Assembly (NCBI RefSeq): GCF_900156065.1
Contig: NZ_FTNF01000016.1
Location: 1 to 64,000, forward strand
Source of the DNA: Micromonospora avicenniae
Lineage (GTDB): Bacteria > Actinomycetota > Actinomycetes > Mycobacteriales > Micromonosporaceae
DNA: 64,000 nt
Direction: 5' to 3'
Shown here: positions 1-8,100 of the stretch, piece after piece
Layout: every line of letters begins with the position of its first letter
How positions within the stretch are numbered: position 1 is the stretch's first letter
The notes under the pieces: model-generated
What the model was told of the DNA's origin: nothing
Databases searched by the model: none
What the model saw: only the letters and a program-made list of their open reading frames with translations
Position numbers and translations under genes: made by a program

Positions 1-2
1 AG

Positions 3-50
3 CAGCTGGGCTTCACCGAAACCGCCCGCAACATGGCCAAAGACCTGTGA
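3..50 (+). CDS. C-terminal end of an unidentified protein (partial)
   Basis: Only about 15 codons before a TGA stop lie inside the window (ending ...TARNMAKDL), so the product cannot be identified. The frame is chosen because it gives a plausible protein-like C-terminus; another frame is also open over this short stretch. The following 100 bases up to the next gene, which points the opposite way, show no obvious gene. Confidence 0.3.
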   Translation, partial: QLGFTETARNMAKDL

Positions 51-154
51 CCGCGATCCGCTCGACCGCCCGGCTTCTCGACCTCCTGCGACCCGCCGGA
101 GGTGCTGATTCTCGGTAGCCGAGCCGCCTGAGAATCGAACCGTCGGCTCACGCA

Positions 155-1204
155 TCACGAGGTCTTCGGCGAACCGCCGGCCAGCGCGGCGCCTCGGGCC
201 TCCGCCCGGCCCTCGTCCCTGGCCTGGGCGAGGAGTCGCGCGAGCCGCCGCCGACGGCGCCGGGCGATGGTCCGGTACGCGAGGACGAGCACGGCCAGGA
301 TCACCAGAAGGGCCAGCTGCGGCCAGGGCAAGACCCAGACCGTCACGGTGGCCGAGCCACGCCGGATCACGGCGCCCGTCGGGTCGCCGGTGTGCACGGA
401 GGGGGTGGCCTCGACGGTCGTCCGGAGCGGCCCCAGCCCCCACACCCCGGCCACCCGGGCCTCAGTTCTCCGGCTGCCGCCGGGCAGCAGCTCCTCGACG
501 GCGGCGGGCGTGTTCGATTCGGCCAGGCCGAACAGTTCGGCGGCGGTCACCCGGCCGCTTCCGGTCACCGCGACGTTGCCGTCGTTCGTCGCCGTGTACG
601 TCACGTGGACGGTGCCGGCCGAGAACGGATTCCACGAACGCTCGTACCTGGCCGCGACGTCGCCGATCGCCAGGGCCGCCGTGACCGTTCCGGTGGCGCG
701 CATCATGACCCGGAAGCCGACCCGGCTCTCGACGGCGACGGTGCCTCCGCTGCTGGTGACCGTCGCCGCGATACCAGCCGGGTGATCGCCCGGGGTGGCG
801 TCGCGCGGCACGGTGATGGTGAACGGCACCACCTTCGTCTGTTTGGGCCCGACGGTGACCGTCCGCTGCACGTCGATCCAGGTGCCGCCGTCCACCGACT
901 CGCGGTTGGACGGGAGCATGTTGAACCGCCCCTTGTCGGTGAGGTAGCCGTCGGCCGCCTTCAACGCGAAGACCACCGCGCCGTCACTGAAATTGCGTAC
1001 GGCCAGGTGCTCGGTAACCACCTGCCCGGGATCGAGGGTCACCTCGACCCAGCGGCGGCCGTCCGGCCCCTTCTCGTCGGCCGGTTGCACGGCCCAGGTC
1101 AGGGTGGGACTCGTCGGCTGCGCCGGCGCGCCGGCGGGCGCGAGCGGCACGGCGACGAGCACCGCGGCCAGCACGGTGAGCAACCGCGACGCGATTCGGG
1201 TCAT
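155..1204 (-). CDS. DUF916-type membrane-anchored extracellular protein (WxL-partner family)
   Basis: The 349-residue protein has a signal peptide (about residues 1-28, ending near APAQP), a long extracellular beta-rich part, one transmembrane helix near the C-terminus (LPWPQLALLVILAVLVLAY) and a very basic cytoplasmic tail rich in Arg. This architecture and the N-terminal pattern (W.V.P......R.W.E..L.PG) match the DUF916 family, which in Firmicutes works with WxL surface proteins and binds peptidoglycan or host ligands. The ATG at 1204 is preferred over an upstream in-frame start because GGAGGA sits six bases before it and the signal peptide then begins correctly. It is the last gene of the minus-strand run, 64 bases after the WxL-like gene. 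A role in presenting that protein at the cell surface is inferred. Confidence 0.65.
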   Translation of the reverse strand: MTRIASRLLTVLAAVLVAVPLAPAGAPAQPTSPTLTWAVQPADEKGPDGRRWVEVTLDPGQVVTEHLAVRNFSDGAVVFALKAADGYLTDKGRFNMLPSNRESVDGGTWIDVQRTVTVGPKQTKVVPFTITVPRDATPGDHPAGIAATVTSSGGTVAVESRVGFRVMMRATGTVTAALAIGDVAARYERSWNPFSAGTVHVTYTATNDGNVAVTGSGRVTAAELFGLAESNTPAAVEELLPGGSRRTEARVAGVWGLGPLRTTVEATPSVHTGDPTGAVIRRGSATVTVWVLPWPQLALLVILAVLVLAYRTIARRRRRRLARLLAQARDEGRAEARGAALAGGSPKTS

Positions 1205-1232
1205 GACGGGTCCTCCGGGCAGCGGGAGTGGC

Positions 1233-1262
1233 GGTGGGGGCCGCTGCCGCGCGGCCCCCACC
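1233..1262 (-). terminator. perfect 12-bp hairpin between WxL-like gene and DUF916 gene
   Basis: GGTGGGGGCCGC and its exact reverse complement GCGGCCCCCACC flank a 6-nt loop. There is no T-tract. It may partly terminate transcription or stabilise the 3' end of the upstream message, so the small exported protein could be made in excess over its anchor. Confidence 0.5.
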
Positions 1263-1268
1263 ATGCTT

Positions 1269-1901
1269 CTACTCGAAGAGGGACAGGGTCAACGTCGAGG
1301 TGTACGAGCCGGCCGCGACGTCCGCCGGGGTGCGCAGGAACAGGTCGGCGTCGACCGTGTAGGCGTCACCGGCCACCGCCCCGGAGTCGAACGTCGACAC
1401 CAGCAGCTCCTGGTCGACGAGACCCACGTTGTTTCCGGGCTGGGTCGGCTCGTCGAGGACGGTGACCACCTCCTCGCCCTCGGTGACGAGACCGGTGTCA
1501 CCGCCGTCGATCAGCCGTGGTTTCCAGCCCAGGTGACCGGCGCTGATCGGCGCCTGGCCGGCACCGCCGACGAAGTCGGTGGCACTACCGAGCACCGCCC
1601 ACGCCGCGTTGTCGGGCACCTCCTCGGGCGTACGCGTGTCCGTGACCGTCACCGTCGGCAAGGTGCCGACGAACTGACGCATCAGCAGGGTCGAGCCGTC
1701 CTCCGCCAGCGCCACCGAGTCACCGGCGACCGACATGGCCAGCACCCCCGGTTCCTCGATCTCCTCGATGTCGACCGTGACCTGCACGTCCGTGCTGTCG
1801 CCGGGCTCGGCGACAGCCGGCGCCTGCAACGCCACGCCTCCTGCCAGGACAGCACCCGCGGCACCCGCCGCGACCCACCGCTTGCGACTCCACGTTCTCA
1901 T
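1269..1901 (-). CDS. small exported WxL-like surface protein
   Basis: The 210-residue protein has a clear Sec signal (basic start RTWSRKR, hydrophobic stretch, cleavage near APAVA-EP at about residue 31) and no membrane anchor or sortase motif. The mature part is acidic and beta-rich. A central motif with Trp (NAAWAVLGSATDF) and a C-terminal strand ending SYTSTLTLSLFE resemble the two conserved motifs of WxL domains, but the canonical final Trp is replaced. It lies between the GH43 gene (42 bases upstream) and a DUF916-type gene, the normal WxL partner. The function is probably non-covalent cell-wall association; this is inferred from context and weak motif similarity. A fimbrial-type beta-sandwich protein is an alternative. 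Confidence 0.55.
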   Translation of the reverse strand: MRTWSRKRWVAAGAAGAVLAGGVALQAPAVAEPGDSTDVQVTVDIEEIEEPGVLAMSVAGDSVALAEDGSTLLMRQFVGTLPTVTVTDTRTPEEVPDNAAWAVLGSATDFVGGAGQAPISAGHLGWKPRLIDGGDTGLVTEGEEVVTVLDEPTQPGNNVGLVDQELLVSTFDSGAVAGDAYTVDADLFLRTPADVAAGSYTSTLTLSLFE

Positions 1902-1943
1902 TCGACGCTCCGTTGTCGTTGTCGTTACTGGGTTTGAGGGGGA

Positions 1944-4900
1944 TCAGCCGGCGCAGTCGACGCCGGGGTACTCGACGGTGCGGACCGTCGTCACGTCGTC
2001 GCCGTCGATCGACCCGCTGACGCGGATCGTCGCCGAACCCGCCGCCACCGAGGTCGCCCGGGTGGCGAACGACTGGTACGCGTTCGCGCCCGCAGCGACG
2101 CCCGCAAAGGACCGCTCGCCGTACGCGGTCTCCAGAGCGATGTCCACGGGCCGGTCGTGGTCGTTACGGGTCTGCACCGCGACGTACGCCTTGCCGGCGA
2201 CGCACCGGGCCTGCGCGCTCACGGTCACCGGCAGCTCTGGTGGTGCCCCTGGGTCGTCGGCGAAGACCCGCCATTCGGTGATCGCCACCGCCGAGTAGGT
2301 GGTGCCGTTGCCGTTGGCCCGGACCGTGGCGCGTACCCGCGGCGTGACGACGGGCTCGAACGTGACGGTGTTGAACGCGGTGGTGCTCGTACCGTAGGGA
2401 GACGCGCCGGGAACGTCGTGCCAGGCCGATTCGGCCTCGTCCCAGTACTGCAGCACCCACCCATCGGGTTCGGCCACGCCGTCGCCGGTGCCGCGGTTGC
2501 TGTCCCGCCAGAACTTCAGTTCGGTGCCGGTGAGCCGCACCGGACGGGACCACTCGTACTGGACCCACTGGGTCGCCGGACGGTTTCCGGACCAGGTGCC
2601 CCAGAGCTGCGCCTGGCTGGGGTTCGACGGGTCGGTGCCGTCGTTGAGGGCGGTGACGCTGTTCCAGCTCGCCGTGTAGGAGGCGGTCGGGGTCGCGACG
2701 GGCCCGATGTTGCCGGTGAGCGGCCCGGACAGGTCCGCCGGGATGGTGACCGTCCTGGCGGTCTCCAGGTTCCCGGCCACGTCGAGCGCGCGGAACGCCA
2801 CGGTCTGCCGATTGGCGTCGGGTGCCGCCACCGGACCGGTGTAGGCCGTCCACGCGCCGGCGCCGATGGCGTATTCGATGCGGGCGAGCCCGGACGTCGC
2901 GTCGCTCGCGGTCACGGTGACCGTCCGGGTGTCGGCGTTCAACGTGGCCGCGCTGACCGGTGCCGTGGCGTCGATGCGTACGGCGAGGTCGGCGGGCGCG
3001 GAGCTGTTGCCCGCCCGGTCGGTAGCGGTCGCCGTGACCGTGTGCCGGCCGTCCCCGGCGACGGCGACGTCGACCGACCGCACGTCGCGCGCGACGACGG
3101 GCTCGTCGGCGTCCACCCGCGACTCGATGGTCATCCGGCCACCGCGGTCGTCGACGCCGGCGACACGTACCCGCACCGCCGACCGGAACCAGCCGGCGCC
3201 GCCGGCGCTACCGAGTGCGGTGAGCGTCAGCGTCGGTGGGCTCTCGTCGCCGTCGGTGTCGTCCGGTGAGACGACGGTGACCTGCGCGGAGACGCGCTCG
3301 GCGGCGTACCCGAGCACGGTGCCCCGGGTGGTGAACGTGCGCGGTGCCGCAACGTCCTCCGGCTTCACCGGGTCCCAGAGGACCGGCACCCGCAGCGTCT
3401 CCGCGCCGAAGGAGACCGGGATGCTGTCGGGCAGTTCGGTCTCCCCCACCTCCACCTTGATGGCCGGTGCGGTGACGGCGGACTCGGGCTGCGCGGCGAG
3501 GACCTTCCACTCCTCGACCGCGACCGCGGAGTAGGTGCTGCCGTTGGTGGACGCGTCGAACACGGCGCGGACCTGCGTGGTGGTCACCGGGTCGAAGCTG
3601 GTGTCCTGGAAGCCCCGCGTGCCGGTCGGGAAACCGCTCGGGTTGGGCACGTCGGCCCACTGCCCGGCGTCCAGATCCCAGTACTGGATGCGCCAGCTCG
3701 CCGGTGCGGCCACACCCACACCGCTGCCCTGCGGGTTGTCGTTCCAGAACTCGATCTGCGAGCCGGAGATCCGCATCGGCTGATCCCAGGTGTACTGCAC
3801 CCACTGCTGGGGCGGGTTGTTGCCGGTCCAGGTCCCCCACATGTCCGGCGGCAGCGGGTTGAGCCGGACGATCTCGTCGTTGAGCGCCTTCACCCAGTAC
3901 TGGGTGGGCACCGGCTCGTTGGAGACTGCGACCTTCGCCGCCTGGGCGATGTTCGGTCGTGGGGTGAGGTCCGGTCCCCGGACCGGTGTCGTGGTGACGG
4001 GCTTCATCCGCGGCGGGCTCTGCGTGTCGTCCCACTCGATCGGGTCGATCGCCACGGACCGGCGGAAGTGACCGCCGCCGACGGCGTCCGCCGTGTGGTA
4101 CACGATGTACCACGACCCGTCGAACTCCAGGATGCCCGGGTGGCTCGTCGTCGAGGAGACCGGCGCCAGGACGGTCCCCCGGTAGGTCCACGGCCCCTGC
4201 GGCGACGACGCCGTGGCGTACGCGATGCAGGCGTGGTAGTTCGCCGGCGTGCACTGCGACGTCGGTCCGGCGTTGTTCCCGGCGTACGCCAGGTAGTAGG
4301 TGTCGTTGCGCTTGAACGCCCAGGCCGCCTCGAAGAAGCCGGTCAGCCCGGTGACGGAGCGCTGCGTGGTGACCGGGGTCTTCATGTCCTGCTGAAGCTC
4401 GATCATCCGCAGTTGGCTGAACGAGCCCCACCAGAGGTACACCCGCTGGTTCGGCGCCGTGCCGTCGATCAGGATCGTCGGGTCGATGTTGTGGATGGTG
4501 TTCGGTGTGGGCACGCGCTGGGAGATGATCGGCCCGCCCGCGTGGTCGGTCCACGGGCCGGTCGGGCTGTCCGAGACGGCCACGCCGATCGCGAACTTGT
4601 CGGACGCCGGGCTGTCCCGCTCGTTGATCGGCACGTACCAGTAGTAACGGCCGTCCACCCCCCGGACCACCTGACCGGCGTACGCGCGTCCCGGGGTGGC
4701 CCACGCGAAGACCTGCTCCGGCCGCATCAACGACGGGTAGTGGGTCCACTCGCCGGCCTCGACGTCGGTGGTCCGGAAGGCGCCCCACTCGTTCATGATG
4801 AAGTCGTTGGTGGACGGTCCGGCCTCGTCGTGGCCGGTGTAGATGTAGAGCTGGTCCTTGCCGCTGTCGTTGCCGGGCGCGTCGGCCGGTACGACGATCG

Positions 4901-5111
4901 GCGCCGGGTCGGCCGAGTAGTAGCTGCCGTCGCCGAGGATCGGATTGGTCGTGTTGGTGAAGGTGTACGAGTCCGCGGCATGGGCCGGCGCGGCGACGCC
5001 GACCAGGCCGCCGGCTACGAGCCCGGCGACCGCCACCGCGGCGACCGCCCTGCCGAACCGGCGCGACGGCCGGCGCGTTGGGGCGCCGCCGCGCAGCACG
5101 CTGGTGTTCAC
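1944..5111 (-). CDS. secreted multidomain GH43 arabinofuranosidase with two discoidin-like modules
   Basis: The 1055-residue protein starts at GTG 5111, preceded by GGGAGGAG, and has a long signal peptide ending at AHA near residue 46. Residues about 50-400 form a GH43 five-blade propeller: Asp of SADPAP (about residue 68) fits the general base, the Asp in NIDPTILID the pKa modulator and the Glu in FFEAAWAF the acid. Next come a discoidin/F5-8C-like module, a bacterial Ig-like segment, an OmpL47-like beta segment, a second discoidin-like module and a C-terminal beta domain shared with the next enzyme. In Bifidobacterium a GH43_22 enzyme (HypAA) removes the terminal alpha-1,3-arabinofuranose from extensin-type oligosaccharides, and the neighbours here suggest that role. 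Subfamily and substrate are inferred; another alpha-L-arabinofuranosidase or xylosidase activity is possible. Confidence 0.8.
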   Translation of the reverse strand: MNTSVLRGGAPTRRPSRRFGRAVAAVAVAGLVAGGLVGVAAPAHAADSYTFTNTTNPILGDGSYYSADPAPIVVPADAPGNDSGKDQLYIYTGHDEAGPSTNDFIMNEWGAFRTTDVEAGEWTHYPSLMRPEQVFAWATPGRAYAGQVVRGVDGRYYWYVPINERDSPASDKFAIGVAVSDSPTGPWTDHAGGPIISQRVPTPNTIHNIDPTILIDGTAPNQRVYLWWGSFSQLRMIELQQDMKTPVTTQRSVTGLTGFFEAAWAFKRNDTYYLAYAGNNAGPTSQCTPANYHACIAYATASSPQGPWTYRGTVLAPVSSTTSHPGILEFDGSWYIVYHTADAVGGGHFRRSVAIDPIEWDDTQSPPRMKPVTTTPVRGPDLTPRPNIAQAAKVAVSNEPVPTQYWVKALNDEIVRLNPLPPDMWGTWTGNNPPQQWVQYTWDQPMRISGSQIEFWNDNPQGSGVGVAAPASWRIQYWDLDAGQWADVPNPSGFPTGTRGFQDTSFDPVTTTQVRAVFDASTNGSTYSAVAVEEWKVLAAQPESAVTAPAIKVEVGETELPDSIPVSFGAETLRVPVLWDPVKPEDVAAPRTFTTRGTVLGYAAERVSAQVTVVSPDDTDGDESPPTLTLTALGSAGGAGWFRSAVRVRVAGVDDRGGRMTIESRVDADEPVVARDVRSVDVAVAGDGRHTVTATATDRAGNSSAPADLAVRIDATAPVSAATLNADTRTVTVTASDATSGLARIEYAIGAGAWTAYTGPVAAPDANRQTVAFRALDVAGNLETARTVTIPADLSGPLTGNIGPVATPTASYTASWNSVTALNDGTDPSNPSQAQLWGTWSGNRPATQWVQYEWSRPVRLTGTELKFWRDSNRGTGDGVAEPDGWVLQYWDEAESAWHDVPGASPYGTSTTAFNTVTFEPVVTPRVRATVRANGNGTTYSAVAITEWRVFADDPGAPPELPVTVSAQARCVAGKAYVAVQTRNDHDRPVDIALETAYGERSFAGVAAGANAYQSFATRATSVAAGSATIRVSGSIDGDDVTTVRTVEYPGVDCAG

Positions 5112-5140
5112 GGTGTCGATCTCCTCCCTGTCGGGCCGGA

Positions 5141-5171
5141 GGGTGGCGGCGCCGTACCGGCGCCGCCACCC
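5141..5171 (-). terminator. perfect 14-bp hairpin between GH121-like and GH43 genes
   Basis: GGGTGGCGGCGCCG and its exact complement are separated by a 3-nt loop (TAC). It starts 9 bases after the stop codon of the GH121-like gene and lies 30 bases before the GH43 start. It could act as an intrinsic terminator lacking a T-tract or as an mRNA-stabilising structure. Confidence 0.55.
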
Positions 5172-5179
5172 TTGATTGG

Positions 5180-8100
5180 CTACTCGCAGCTGAGCGCGCC
5201 GAACGGTGCCTCGGTCTGCTCCGTGACCGGCGCACCGTCGACGGTCCCGGTGACCTTCACCGTGGCGGTCCCGGCCGGCACCGCCACGGCCCGGCTGGTG
5301 AACGCCTGGTAGGCGGACTTGCCAGGGGCGACGTCGGCGACCGTGCGCGACCCGTACGGCGTCACCAGCTCGATGGTGAGCGGCACGTCGTCGGCATTGC
5401 GTGCGGTCACCAGCACGTAGACCTTGCCGCCGGTGCACTGGGTGCGGGCCTGCGCCTCGACGTCGAAGGCGGGGGCCGGTGGCGGGTCACCCACGGTCAG
5501 GGTCAACGTAGTCCGGGTGGTGCCGGCCTCGCTGACGTACTCGGGCAGGATCAGGTTGCCGATGATCGTGTAGCGGCCGGGCGTGTCGACGATGTTCTCG
5601 TCGAATTCCCAGTCGACGCCGATGGCCTGGTTGTCCCGGGAGCCGTCGTTGTACGACACCTCCACCTTGTCGGGCAGGTAGGGCAGCTCACCCACCTCGA
5701 CGGCCTGCTCGAACGTCTCGGCTCCCTGGATGGAGATGCCGCCCGGCGCGGTCTCGGGCCGCACGTAGACGCGCGCCTCGGCGATCAGGCCGTACGCGTC
5801 GTTCGTGCCGTAGACCACGAACGGTTCGACGTTGGTCTCGGCGACCATCTCGGGTGTGATCTGCTGCCAGTTGAACGCGACGTCGCCGCGCGCGCCGCCG
5901 GCGTAGACCGCGTCGAGCGTGCTCGGCAGCGTCGGCACCTGGCCCACGGTGGTGCGGATGAGCACCGGCGAACGCACCGAGTCGACGGTCTCGCCGTTGG
6001 CGCGCCAGCGCAGCACGCCGGTGCCCGCGCCCGAACCCATCACACCGAAGATGCGGATCCTCAGGTAGCTGGTCGAGACCGGCTCGAACTCGAGGTGGTT
6101 GTACCTGTTGGTGGCCAGCGCGTCGGCGTACGCCGATCCGCCGGTGAGGGTGACCGGAGTCCAGGTGGTGCCGTCCGCGGAGCTCTCGACGGCGTACGTC
6201 GTGGCGGTGGGCCGGCGGGTGCCGCCGTTGTCGTCGTACCAGTAGATGTCGGTCGAGGAGAGCCGCACGGGCGCGTCCCACCGGTACTGGATCCACGCCG
6301 CCCGTTCGGGGCTGGTGCCGTTCTGCGGCTGGCCCCAGTTGCCCCAGCCGTTTCCGGCACCCGGATTCGAGCTGTTCGGCGTGCTGCTCTCGTTGACCCG
6401 CTGGTGGTTCTCCCACGACGAGGTACCACTGGTGGTGATCGTCGCCGAGCGGCCGAACTCCGCGACGACCTCCCGCTCGGCGAGGGTCACCGCGACGGTC
6501 GCCTCCGACCGCTTCTCGCCGTCGTCGGCGTGGAAGCGGAGCACATAGTCGCCGGCCTTCGTGCCCGTCACCCGGGTCGTCGGCGCCTTCGCGTCGGAGA
6601 AGATGACGCCCGCGCCCTGCGGGGCCGAGACGGTCTCCCAGCCGAAGGTGAGCTCGCTGTCGTAGGGGATGCCGTCGTCGGTCGCCGTGCCGACCAGCCT
6701 GGTGGAGAGGTTGCCGTCCGCCGAGCCGTCCCGCGCGGCGGTGACCACCGGCGCCTGGTTGGAGACCTCCGGTACGTCGCGACCGGAGTCGAACACCTGG
6801 ATCTCGGAGATGGCCGTGAAGAAGGTCGGGTTGTTGGTGAACGCTACGCGCAGCTTGTCCGACGTGACGGTGTGGAACAGCGCCTCGTTGAACTTCGCCG
6901 ACGGGACGGTGGGATGCTTGAACTGGTTCGGCACCTCCTTCCAGCCGCCGTCGCCGTCGGGCACCTGGATCCACCAGCGAGCGGGTTCGTGGTAGCCGCC
7001 GGCCTGCCGGTCGCTGACGAAGGTCACCTTCACGTTGTCGAAGGACTTGGCCGAGCCCAGGTCCAGCTCGAGGTAGCCGTTGCGGTCGGTCGTGCCGTAG
7101 TTGCCCCAGTACGGCTCGTTGGCGGTGACGCCGTCGGTCACCGCGCCCAGCGACACCGGCCGCTCGGTTTCCTTGATCGCGCCGGGCGTGTAGTTCATCG
7201 AGGTGGTGCTCCAGCCGGGCGTGTGGAACTGCCGCCACGGCGTGGGCCGCACGCCCTGCTGGGTGTACGACGAGCTGAGCTCGGCGCCCGCCGCCAGGTT
7301 CGGCGCGTCCTCGGTGAGGTCGATGCCGGCCGTCTTGAGGTACGCGACGACCCGGTCGTCGGAGATCGGGGTGTTCACCGCGCTCGGGAACTGGCTGGCG
7401 CCGTCAGCGGTGAAGGTGACGGCCAGGCCCTCCTCGGCCTGGACCTGGTTGGTGTTCGGGTCGTAGGTGAGCTTGCCCAGCCGGTCGGTGCTGACCTTCT
7501 TCTCACCGTTGAGGAACAGGCTGTAGCCGGCGCCCAGGCCGTACCGGCTGCCGTCGGGGTCCCAGACGATGGTGACGTCCTGCCCGTGGTAACGCAGGTT
7601 GTTGACCATGAAGTGGTCGTAACCGAACTTGATCGGCCAGAGTTCGATCTTGTCGTCGGAGCGCGGCTGGATGCCCGCCATGTCCTCGACGAAGATGTAG
7701 TTCATGTTCCCGAGCATCACGTGGTTCGGGTTGTTGCGGTTGTAGGTCTTCGTGGTGGCGTTCCAGTTGGAGTAGTACTCCGCCTGGTTCGGGGCGCGCA
7801 GGTCCGCGTTCGGGTAGATGCTCCACGCCATCCAGTCGAGCAGCCGCTTGGCGTACGCCGGAGTGATGTACTTCTGCTCCGGGTCGTAGTGGCGAAGCGC
7901 CGACCGGACGCCGCGGTACTGCACCGTGAAGTTGATATTGGAGAAGTTGTTGGAGCCGCCGATCCCGTACGCCGTCCGGTCGTACTGGTTGGCGGTGTAG
8001 AACGGGAAGATCGGGAAGTTGTCGCCGTAGGTGAGGAAGCGGAACCCGTCGACGTAGTTCTGCCACTCGTCGAACGGGATGAGGTTCTCGGCGTAGACGT

